From positions 1,475,567 through 1,481,060 of the forward strand of contig CP070706.1 of the NCBI GenBank assembly GCA_020350085.1: a DNA stretch of 5,494 bases, in the 5' to 3' direction. How positions within the stretch are numbered: position 1 is the stretch's first letter; each line of letters opens with the position of its first letter. The notes under the pieces are model-generated. The model had not been told where the DNA came from. It did not search any database and worked only from the letters and a program-made list of their open reading frames with translations. Positions 1 to 5,326 of this stretch are shown one piece after another. This DNA is from Acidobacteriota bacterium (GTDB lineage: Bacteria > Acidobacteriota > Polarisedimenticolia > J045). Position numbers and translations under genes: made by a program.

Positions 1-1
1 C

Positions 2-430
2 GCTCGCGGCATCCTGCTCGATCGTGAGCTGACCGCCGAGCACCTTCGGCGAGCGCGCAGAATCTGGCTCATCGGCCGGCCTGCAGCACAGTCTGCTGCC
101 GAGCGCGTCCTCGCTCTGCCCGACGGTGCGCGCCTCGGTGACGATCTGCTTGAGCTCGGCGGAGCCTCGGCGTCTGGCGATGCGGGGCTCGTGTGCGTCG
201 GCTCGCGTGCCGATGGCCGGCCGGGGCTCGTGATCGTCGTCGATGCGCTGAGCCCGGGGGCCCTGCTGACGACGGGGCGCCGGCTCGAAGACTACGCCGG
301 TGCGTCGCAGGTGCTGCTCGCCGCCAGCGGGCAGCACGTCCGCCCGCTCGTGGCACGGCGCGCCGCGGCCCGCGCGTGGGCGCTCTCCCGCGAGTTCGAC
401 GCGAAGCCCGCGAGGCCCGAGGCGCGATGA
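2..430 (+). CDS. 3' end of an unrecognised protein gene (5' truncated by the window)
   Basis: An open frame enters at base 2 and runs to a TGA at 428-430, giving the last 142 residues of a longer protein. Third positions are strongly G/C biased, and the frame leads straight into the next gene with a four-base ATGA overlap, so it is probably real and co-translated with that gene. I do not recognise the product with confidence. Visible features are an early segment with IWLIGRPAA, a hydrophobic strand-like stretch around PGLVIVVDALSPGALL, the phrase RRLEDYAGASQVLL, and an Arg/Ala-rich tail ending in EAR. The strand followed by 'RRLEDYAGASQVLL' vaguely recalls the C-terminal tail of some bacterial M1-family metallopeptidases (a 'LPHYG..S.L.F' pattern from memory). 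No catalytic HExxH region is in view, so this is only a guess. There are no membrane segments or obvious repeats. Confidence 0.7.
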   Translation, partial: ARGILLDRELTAEHLRRARRIWLIGRPAAQSAAERVLALPDGARLGDDLLELGGASASGDAGLVCVGSRADGRPGLVIVVDALSPGALLTTGRRLEDYAGASQVLLAASGQHVRPLVARRAAARAWALSREFDAKPARPEAR

Positions 431-855
431 GCCCCGGAATGCCCAACCCGCAGGAACTGGAGATGATCGCCAGGGCCGGCCGCGAGGCGATGCGGCGACT
501 GTGGTCTCGTCGCGATCAGCGCGAGAGCATGGAGGCGGCCGAGCTGCGGCTGCTCAGGCTGCTCGAGATGCATCCCCAGTACCGCGCGTACTGGGAGGGT
601 GCGGAGCCCGACGAGCTCGAAAACCCGTTCCTGCACGTGATGTTTCACGACATGCTCGACCGGCAGCTTCGAGGCGCGGACCCACCTGGGGTCCAGGCCG
701 CCTACCGGCGATTGCTCGATGGCGGCGCCGATTCGCACGACGCGTTGCACGAGATCTTGCGCGAGTACGCACGGCAGCTGGTGCGCATGACGGAGAATCG
801 CGGACCGTTTGATCGCGAGCAGTACGTGCAGCGTTTGGAGCGGCTCGGGCGATGA
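427..855 (+). CDS. DUF1841 family protein
   Basis: Encodes 142 residues, close to the usual length of DUF1841 proteins, a small soluble family of unknown function found mainly in beta- and gammaproteobacteria. Family hallmarks are visible. An N-terminal helical region carries 'LRLLRLLEMHPQYRAYWE' (residues 40-57), where the family has a 'hP.Y' element. It is followed by NPFLH at 66-70 with a further His at 74, PPGV at 86-89 followed by AAYRRLL, and a histidine-containing HDALHEIL helix at 104-111. The protein is rich in charged residues and has no signal peptide or membrane segment, so it is probably cytoplasmic. The start ATG at 427 overlaps the preceding stop (ATGA) and has a GAGG four bases upstream, which favours it over the in-frame ATG at codon 5. 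The open frame extends further upstream, but there it is only a shadow of the preceding gene. The conserved histidines and acids could suggest metal or ligand binding; that is inference. Confidence 0.86.
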   Translation: MSPGMPNPQELEMIARAGREAMRRLWSRRDQRESMEAAELRLLRLLEMHPQYRAYWEGAEPDELENPFLHVMFHDMLDRQLRGADPPGVQAAYRRLLDGGADSHDALHEILREYARQLVRMTENRGPFDREQYVQRLERLGR

Positions 856-902
856 GCTCGGTCAAACCGTGTGACTCTGGCCGCACCCGGACCAGTTGAC
901 GC

Positions 903-911
903 GGAGGTGAT
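903..911 (+). promoter_or_regulatory. Strong Shine-Dalgarno site for the TerB-like gene
   Basis: The sequence GGAGGTGAT is a nine-base match to the anti-Shine-Dalgarno tail of 16S rRNA. Five bases lie between its GGAGG core and the ATG at 913, which is good spacing. The overlapping GTG (907) and ATG (910) are too close to the core, so this site decides the start in favour of 913. It predicts efficient translation, stronger than for the neighbouring DUF1841 gene. Confidence 0.75.
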
Positions 912-912
912 G

Positions 913-1452
913 ATGTCGATCCGGAGCTTTCTCGGTCTCGGAGCGCCAGCCTCGGCGCCTTCGTCGGGCGAAACACCGACGGTGCGCAAAATCGTGCGCG
1001 AGCTGGAGAACATGGATCGCGATCGAGCTCATTACGTCGCTGCGTTCGCGTTCATTCTCAGCCGCGTGGCGAACGCGGATCGACAGATCAGCGAGCAGGA
1101 GACGCGCCGGATGGAGCAGATCGTACAGCGGATCGGCCACCTGCCCGAGGCGCAGGCGGTGTTGGTGGTCCAGATCGCCAAGGCACAGAATCAGCTGTTC
1201 GGAGGCACGGACAACTTCATCGTGACGCGGGAATTCAAGCGACTGGCCAGTCGCGAGCAGCGCGCCGAGCTGCTCGATTGCCTGTTTGCCGTCTCGGCCG
1301 CCGACGATGCCGTCTCGAGCGTGGAAGAGACGGTGATCCGGCAGATCGCCGAGGAGCTCGAGTTCAGCCATCGCGACTACATCTCCGTCCGCTCCCAGTA
1401 CGCCGACAAGCGCTCCGTACTCCGATCGTTTCGAGATCGGCAGCAGGACTGA
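913..1452 (+). CDS. TerB-like (tellurite resistance TerB/DUF533-type) protein
   Basis: Encodes 179 residues. The body is the all-helical TerB-type fold with the family's internal duplication. The first copy contains 'FILSRVANADRQISEQE' (47-63), and the second contains 'FAVSAADDAVSSVEE' (125-139). Each has the acidic 'aD..i...E' motif thought to bind a divalent metal in TerB proteins (D56/E63 and D131 or D132/E138 or E139). Between them lies FIVTREFKRLA (102-112), a typical linker region. Residues 1-40 are an extension with an Ala/Pro/Ser-rich start, and the C-terminus is basic (RSFRDRQQD). No membrane segment or signal peptide is seen, so it is probably cytoplasmic. Despite the family name, isolated TerB-like proteins are not known to confer tellurite resistance. 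No terA, terC, terD or terZ genes are present here, so resistance should not be inferred. It starts 57 bases after the DUF1841 stop and ends 44 bases before the DUF72 start, so co-transcription is plausible. Confidence 0.85.
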   Translation: MSIRSFLGLGAPASAPSSGETPTVRKIVRELENMDRDRAHYVAAFAFILSRVANADRQISEQETRRMEQIVQRIGHLPEAQAVLVVQIAKAQNQLFGGTDNFIVTREFKRLASREQRAELLDCLFAVSAADDAVSSVEETVIRQIAEELEFSHRDYISVRSQYADKRSVLRSFRDRQQD

Positions 1453-1496
1453 ACGTCGCGCGACCTCGCGAGGGACGCAGCAACGGGAGGGCAGAG

Positions 1497-2378
1497 ATGA
1501 CCACGACGGCGCCCTCGCCACGCGTGCTGCTCGGAACGGCGGGGTGGGATCATCCCGATTGGGCCGGGATCATATACCCCGAGGGCCGGGGTGTGGATCG
1601 ATTGCGGCACGTGGCGCGATACGTCGACGTGATCGAGATCGAGCAGACCTTCTTCCTGCTGCCTTCAGCGCGCAGCGCCCAGCAATGGGCCGAGAACGCT
1701 GCCAGCAACGGCTTGCAGTTCATCGTCACGGCGCCGCGAGCGATGACGCACGAGACGGCGCAGGAAAGCCCCTTGTTCGAGCGTTTCCGCGACTGGCTGC
1801 GCCCGCTCGAGCAGGCCGGCGTGCTGCTCGCCGTGCTGTTTCGCTTCCCACAGAGCCTCCCACGCGAGCGGCGCTCGGCCCGGCAGGTACGCGACGCGCT
1901 GTCAGCCGTCGAGGGCGTCGCGCGGGTCGTCGAGTTGCGCCACGATTCGTGGAACGATCCGCAGGTGCTCGCATGGCTCGAGGGACATCACGTGGCGTTC
2001 GCCAATCTGGATCAGCCCGCGCTGCCCGGGGCGCTGCCGGCCACGGCTTGGAGCACGTCGTCGTTGGCCTACGTAGGCCTTCACGGCAGAAACCGCGCCG
2101 CGTGGTTTGCCAGACTCGAGGACCCCGAGCGCCGGTCGGACTACCTGTATCAGCTCGACGAGCTTCGAGCGTGGCATACTCGCGTTCGCGGCCTGATGCA
2201 GCAGGCCGAGCGAGTCGTCGTCATCGCGCACAACCGCTTCAAGGGCAAAGCGCTGGCATCACTGGTCAAGCTGCGAGCGTTGCTGGGCGAAACGGAGCTT
2301 TATGCGCCGGCGCCGCTGCTGCAGGTCGATCCCGAGCTGACGACGCTCGCCGTGCGGCCGGTGCCGGTCGGCGGATGA
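1497..2378 (+). CDS. DUF72 (YecE-like) family protein
   Basis: Encodes 293 residues, somewhat longer than E. coli YecE, with DUF72 landmarks in the expected order of this TIM-barrel-like family. GTAGWDHPDW (13-22) stands for the family's 'G..GW.y..W'. EIEQTFF (47-53) follows, then FIVTAPRAMTH (75-85), LFRFPQS (114-120), VELRHDSW (145-152), ANLDQP (169-174) and YVGLHGR (192-198). A tyrosine-rich stretch leads into DELRAWH (221-227), and the last landmark is HNRFKGKALASLVKLRALL (245-263). The biochemical activity of the family is unknown. Several positions depart from the common pattern as I recall it: EIEQTFF replaces the usual EINSTFY, and HN replaces the usual NN near the C-terminus, so this may be a divergent subfamily. 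The ATG at 1497 has GGGAGG at 1485-1490, six bases upstream. The open frame before it overlaps the TerB-like gene and does not look coding. No signal peptide is visible. The gene ends 8 bases before the stop of the convergent CPBP gene. Confidence 0.9.
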   Translation: MTTTAPSPRVLLGTAGWDHPDWAGIIYPEGRGVDRLRHVARYVDVIEIEQTFFLLPSARSAQQWAENAASNGLQFIVTAPRAMTHETAQESPLFERFRDWLRPLEQAGVLLAVLFRFPQSLPRERRSARQVRDALSAVEGVARVVELRHDSWNDPQVLAWLEGHHVAFANLDQPALPGALPATAWSTSSLAYVGLHGRNRAAWFARLEDPERRSDYLYQLDELRAWHTRVRGLMQQAERVVVIAHNRFKGKALASLVKLRALLGETELYAPAPLLQVDPELTTLAVRPVPVGG

Positions 2379-2386
2379 AGGCCGGA

Positions 2387-3112
2387 TCATGCCGCGGCGA
2401 TCCACTCCAGAGTCAGCGAAACCAGATTGAAGCTCGCGTGCACCATCAGGCAGGCAGCGAGGCTTCGATGGCGCTCGTAGGCGGCCGCCGTCGCCAATCC
2501 CACGAAGAAAAGCGGCGGCACGGACCATGGCATGAAGTGCACCACGGCGAACAGGGCAGCGGACAGTCCAGAGGCCACTCCGAATCCGAGCCTGGTGCGC
2601 AATCCCCCATAGACGAACCCGCGGAAGAACAGTTCCTCGCCGAGAGGGGCCAGAACGACGGCCGCGACGAGCAGCAGCGGCCACGGCGCCGCGAGCAAAC
2701 GAAGCTGCGCTTCCTGCTCGAGGGCCATCTGGGCGTAGCCGTCTGGAGAGAGCTGTGCGAGCAACAGGCCGTAGAGGTAGTTGAGGCCGACGAGAGCGAC
2801 GCCGATCAGCACCGCCTCCACGATGGCGCGCGTGGCGTAACGCCGGAGGCCCAGGGCGGCCGGTCCGCCGCCAGAGAGCACGGCCGCCGCAATGGCGACG
2901 ACGATCAGCACCGCCTGGAACAAGAACACGACCAAGTAGCGAATCAGCAGCGGAGCCTCGAAAACGTCCCCCTGGTCCAGTGTCATCGCCAGCAGCATCG
3001 TCGTCAGCAGCCACAAGTTGGCCGCGGTGAAGATGCCGAGCAAAGTGCCCCAGACGCCCCATGGCGGCCAGGCTTCGTCGCCGTGCGACTCTCGGGTCGG
3101 CTCGAGCATCAT
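2387..3112 (-). CDS. CPBP family intramembrane glutamic endopeptidase (CAAX prenyl protease-related)
   Basis: Encodes a 241-residue polytopic membrane protein of the CPBP/ABI family (type II CAAX protease relatives, Rce1-like). All three signature motifs are present. GEELFFRG (158-165) gives catalytic Glu159/Glu160 and Arg164. LFAVVHF (187-193) gives F188 and H192, and HASFN (225-229) gives His225 and Asn229. Hydrophobic segments lie at about 18-43, 56-79, 97-119, 144-157, 176-193 and 198-212, consistent with several transmembrane helices. The N-terminus (to about 15) is short and polar and probably cytoplasmic. Bacterial homologues act in protein processing, bacteriocin self-immunity or membrane proteostasis; the substrate here is unknown, and no prenylation target or bacteriocin gene is nearby. 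The start is one of two tandem ATGs. The first (3112-3110) overlaps the pepP stop TGA in an ATGATG arrangement, implying translational coupling. The much longer upstream open frame is antisense-like shadow within pepP and is rejected. The gene is convergent with the DUF72 gene, 8 bases between stops. Confidence 0.93.
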   Translation of the reverse strand: MMLEPTRESHGDEAWPPWGVWGTLLGIFTAANLWLLTTMLLAMTLDQGDVFEAPLLIRYLVVFLFQAVLIVVAIAAAVLSGGGPAALGLRRYATRAIVEAVLIGVALVGLNYLYGLLLAQLSPDGYAQMALEQEAQLRLLAAPWPLLLVAAVVLAPLGEELFFRGFVYGGLRTRLGFGVASGLSAALFAVVHFMPWSVPPLFFVGLATAAAYERHRSLAACLMVHASFNLVSLTLEWIAAA

Positions 3113-4449
3113 GGGTGGCGTGCGCCGACGAGCGCGGCGATTTCGTCGCCGTCCACCGGGACATCCCGCGTCAACACACGCGCTCCTTGGTCCGTCACGA
3201 GCAGGTCGTCTTCGATACGCACTGCCTGACCGCGAAGCTCCTTCGGAGCGTCGGTATCGTCGGGTGGGATGTACAGGCCAGGCTCGACGGTCAGCAGCAT
3301 TCCGGCGTGCAGCCGACGGGCCGCGCCCTGCTGCTGATAGCGCCCCACGTCGTGAACGTCCATCCCCAGCCAATGCGAGGTCCGGTGAAGAAAGTACTTC
3401 TTGAACGATTCCTTCTCGAGCAGCTCGTCGGCCGCTCCGGCGAGTACGCCGAGGCCGACCAGGCCTGCGGTCAGTCGCTGCGCCGTCGCACGGTGGATCT
3501 CGTCCAAGGTCATGCCGGGGCGCACCATGTCGATCGCGTGCTGCAGAGCGTCGAGAACCGTGTCGTACAGTGCGCGCTGGCCGGGGGTGAACCGACCGCT
3601 CGCGGGAAAAGTTCTCGTCACGTCAGCGTTGTAACCGGCGACCTCGGCGCCGGCATCGACCAGCACCAGCTGGCCACGACGCACCTCGGCCTGATTGGTG
3701 ACGTAGTGCAGCACGCACCCGTTGGAACCCGCCGCGACGATCGTGCCGAAGGCGGGACCCTCGGCGCCCTGATCGCGAAACGCAGCTTCGATCGCGGCTT
3801 GAATCTGGTACTCACGGACTCCCGGGGTGCAACGGGCGATGCCTGCCCGATGACCACTCGAGGTGATCGCTGCCGCTTTCTCGAGCAGGCTGATCTCGGC
3901 GGCCGACTTGACCCGGCGCATCTCGTGCAGCACTTCGCCAGGCTCGATGATCATCGCCGGCGCGACAGTTCCGAGACGCTCTCTCGCACGCAGCGTCGTG
4001 AGCGCGCGGCGAACGTGTTGGTCCAGGCTCGCGTTTCGCCAAGGTGAGTAGAACAGCCGCTCGGCGCCGTCGAGAAGCGACGCGAGCTTTTCGGGCAGCA
4101 CGGAGAGCGGGAACGCTTCGTCGGCACCGTAGCGCTCGACGGCTCCTTCGGGACCGGCCCGCAGCCCGGTCCACGCTTCCTGCCGAGCGTCGCGTTCTCG
4201 GACGAACAAGGTAAACGGATGCTCGGCGTCGGGCCGCAAGACGAGCACGGCCCGGGGTTCCCGAAAACCGGTCAGGTAGAGAAAATCCGCTTCCGGCCGA
4301 AAGCGATGCTCGACGTCTGCTGAATAGAAGCGAGGCGAGCCCGCGGCGAGGATCATGACCCCGCGATCGATGGCCGCCAGCACACGCTGGCGTCGCGAGG
4401 CGAACTCCGCGCCGCAAATCCCGGGCTCGCTAGGGTCGGCTGCCAGCAT
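3109..4449 (-). CDS. pepP: Xaa-Pro aminopeptidase (aminopeptidase P, M24B)
   Basis: Encodes 446 residues, almost the length of E. coli PepP (441). It releases the N-terminal residue from peptides with proline in second position (EC 3.4.11.9), working in the cytosol with two metal ions, normally manganese. An aminopeptidase P N-terminal domain spans about 10-150 (RFRPEADFLYLTGFREPRAVLVL matches the family closely). The pita-bread catalytic domain follows from about 175. All five metal ligands are visible: D265 (LVLVDAGAE), D276 (YNADVTRTFP), H359 (SHWLGMDVHD), E389 (TVEPGLY) and E413 (VRIEDD). The supporting histidines H248 (NGCVLHY), H355 and H366 are also present, so it should be active. The ATG at 4449 has GAGGAG at 4462-4457 on the minus strand, seven bases upstream, supporting this start. 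Its stop overlaps the CPBP protease start by four bases. In E. coli pepP lies with ubiH and ubiI; that context is absent here. The upstream 172 bases separate it from the TPR gene, so it could have its own promoter, but none is clear. Confidence 0.97.
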   Translation of the reverse strand: MLAADPSEPGICGAEFASRRQRVLAAIDRGVMILAAGSPRFYSADVEHRFRPEADFLYLTGFREPRAVLVLRPDAEHPFTLFVRERDARQEAWTGLRAGPEGAVERYGADEAFPLSVLPEKLASLLDGAERLFYSPWRNASLDQHVRRALTTLRARERLGTVAPAMIIEPGEVLHEMRRVKSAAEISLLEKAAAITSSGHRAGIARCTPGVREYQIQAAIEAAFRDQGAEGPAFGTIVAAGSNGCVLHYVTNQAEVRRGQLVLVDAGAEVAGYNADVTRTFPASGRFTPGQRALYDTVLDALQHAIDMVRPGMTLDEIHRATAQRLTAGLVGLGVLAGAADELLEKESFKKYFLHRTSHWLGMDVHDVGRYQQQGAARRLHAGMLLTVEPGLYIPPDDTDAPKELRGQAVRIEDDLLVTDQGARVLTRDVPVDGDEIAALVGARHP

Positions 4450-4456
4450 CAGGCGT

Positions 4457-4462
4457 CTCCTC
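4457..4462 (-). promoter_or_regulatory. Shine-Dalgarno site of pepP
   Basis: GAGGAG on the minus strand lies seven bases before the ATG at 4449. This is good spacing and supports that start codon, which also gives a protein of the usual PepP length. Confidence 0.6.
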
Positions 4463-4519
4463 GCCGCGCTCGCGTTTCAACGGCCGCCCCGCGCGAATCA
4501 GCTCTCTCGGCGACTCGTT

Positions 4520-4609
4520 CGCCCGGCGCGCAACGCCCGTACCCGTCGCCAAGAACTGCGGGGCTCCGTGTCAGCGGGTGTCGGGGTGCGAGGGGGTTGC
4601 GTTCGGGCG
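4520..4609. repeat. Imperfect inverted repeat upstream of pepP (A/A')
   Basis: CGCCCG at 4520-4525 is complementary to CGGGCG at 4604-4609. After a small internal mismatch, CGCAAC at 4529-4534 is complementary to GTTGCG at 4596-4601, and CCC at 4536-4538 can continue the stem with GGG at 4593-4595. The arms enclose about 54 bases. Such repeats arise by chance in GC-rich DNA, so biological meaning is uncertain. Confidence 0.4.
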
Positions 4610-4631
4610 CCTTGCGGTACGTCACGGAGCC
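4562..4631. repeat. Nine-base perfect inverted repeat spanning the TPR stop (B/B')
   Basis: GGCTCCGTG at 4562-4570 is the exact reverse complement of CACGGAGCC at 4623-4631. The second arm includes part of the TPR stop codon. The arms are 52 bases apart, and arm B lies inside the A/A' repeat while arm B' lies outside it, so the two pairings would exclude each other unless a pseudoknot forms. There is no T-run after it, which argues against a simple intrinsic terminator. Confidence 0.4.
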
Positions 4632-5323
4632 GACGAGTCAGTTCCGGGGTTCGAGTAGGTGAACAGGGCCGGTGCGGAGCCGGTCGTCCTCATGTAGACC
4701 CGCAGCTTCACGTACGGCAAGTAAGGATTGTTGACCGCTCCGACATTCAAGGTCGGATCGCCGAGCGTCGGGTCGAGCAGCAAGGCCGTCTCGAACGACT
4801 CGATCGCGCTGTCGTAGCGGCCGCGCACCAGTTCGACGACACCGAGGTTGTAGTGCGCGAGCGCGTGGAACGGCTCGACGTCGAGCGCCTGCTCGAATGC
4901 ACGCTTGCCGCGGCCGAACTCGCCCGCACGGACCTCGGCCGTGCCGAGGTTGACCCAGTTATCGGCCGAGTCCGGACCGAGGTCGACCGCGCGCTCGAAC
5001 GCGTCAGACGCGTAGCCGTGGGCTCCGAAGTCCGCGAGTGCCCGGCCTAGCGCGGTCCAGGCCGCGGCTTCGTCGGGCCGCGCGTTGACCTGTTCGATGG
5101 CCGCCGCAACCTCGGGAACCTGAGTGACCAGCTCGCTCTCGAACTCCAGCATCGCCGCGCCGCCCGCTGCGGACGTTTTCGAGCCCTCGTCAGCACGTTT
5201 CTTCGACTTGGCGGATCGCGAAGCTTTCGACTTGCGAGAGCCGCCGCGGCCGGCCTCTACGGGCGGCGTCGCGACGGCGAGGCCGAGCAGACAGACGAGA
5301 ACGACGAGAGCGAGACGACGCAT
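4622..5323 (-). CDS. Exported tetratricopeptide repeat (TPR) protein
   Basis: Encodes 233 residues. The N-terminus is a clear Sec signal peptide: MRR, then a hydrophobic core (LALVVLVCLLGLAVA), with likely cleavage after VEA near residue 24. A low-complexity basic linker rich in Ser, Lys and Arg follows (about 25-50, including SRKSKASRSAKSKKR). After a short helical region come three consecutive TPR units at about 86-119, 120-153 and 154-187, with the typical W..LG, A..FE.A and P pattern (for example NWVNLGTAE and AHYNLGVVEL). The last 45 residues contain NPYLPYVKLRVYMRTTG and a Ser/Pro-rich end. The protein is probably periplasmic and a binding scaffold for other envelope proteins; the partner is unknown. 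The ATG at 5323 follows the stop of the upstream gene by 3 bases and has GAGGAG six bases upstream, suggesting translational coupling. The cysteine at 11 sits inside the hydrophobic core without a lipobox, so a lipoprotein is unlikely. Confidence 0.88.
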   Translation of the reverse strand: MRRLALVVLVCLLGLAVATPPVEAGRGGSRKSKASRSAKSKKRADEGSKTSAAGGAAMLEFESELVTQVPEVAAAIEQVNARPDEAAAWTALGRALADFGAHGYASDAFERAVDLGPDSADNWVNLGTAEVRAGEFGRGKRAFEQALDVEPFHALAHYNLGVVELVRGRYDSAIESFETALLLDPTLGDPTLNVGAVNNPYLPYVKLRVYMRTTGSAPALFTYSNPGTDSSAP

Positions 5324-5326
5324 CGA

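Larger units (their letters stand above)
4450..4621. other. Intergenic region between the TPR gene and pepP
   Basis: The 172 bases between the TPR stop and the pepP start contain no credible gene on either strand: open frames that cross it are shadows without family features. The content is the pepP Shine-Dalgarno site and two interleaved inverted repeats listed separately. I could not identify a convincing sigma-70 promoter. A TTGAAA at 4480-4475 (minus strand) has no matching -10 box at the right spacing. No run of T after a hairpin marks a classical terminator. Because pepP lies near the 6S RNA gene in E. coli, I looked for 6S-like sequence and did not find enough to call it. Confidence 0.5.

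Noticed and set aside
913..1452. Tellurite resistance operon
   Set aside because: Only a TerB-like domain is present. No other ter genes are nearby, and lone TerB-like proteins do not imply resistance.
862..1521. A 219-residue minus-strand open frame opposite the TerB-like gene
   Set aside because: It mirrors the coding strand of a gene with clear TerB motifs and a near-perfect Shine-Dalgarno site, and has no family features itself.
2364..2403. Intrinsic terminator between the convergent DUF72 and CPBP genes
   Set aside because: A GGATC/GATCC pairing around a GCCGCGGC palindrome exists, but the loop geometry is poor and no T-run follows on either strand.
1544..3229. A 561-residue plus-strand open frame crossing the DUF72 gene and running antisense to the CPBP gene
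   Set aside because: It is low-complexity and rich in Arg, Ala and Gly or Gln/Glu, crosses two confident genes in other frames, and shows no domain.
3113..3373. An N-terminal extension of the CPBP protein by 87 residues
   Set aside because: The extension is Arg-rich shadow sequence within pepP. The tandem ATGs at 3112/3109 give the normal family length and start just before the first membrane segment.
3061..4047. A 328-residue open frame on the plus strand, antisense to pepP
   Set aside because: It lies wholly opposite a well-supported PepP gene and the start of the CPBP gene, has no recognisable domain, and is explained by the scarcity of stop codons opposite G/C-ending codons.
4450..4621. 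6S RNA gene (ssrS) because of the nearby pepP
   Set aside because: A GC-rich stem and a few short matches can be found, but the conserved 6S flanks and open central bubble could not be recognised, and in E. coli the RNA is not directly next to pepP.
4622..5323. Lipoprotein signal in the TPR protein (Cys11)
   Set aside because: The cysteine is in the middle of the hydrophobic core with too short a preceding segment and no L-A/S-G/A-C lipobox; a standard signal peptidase I site after residue 24 fits better.
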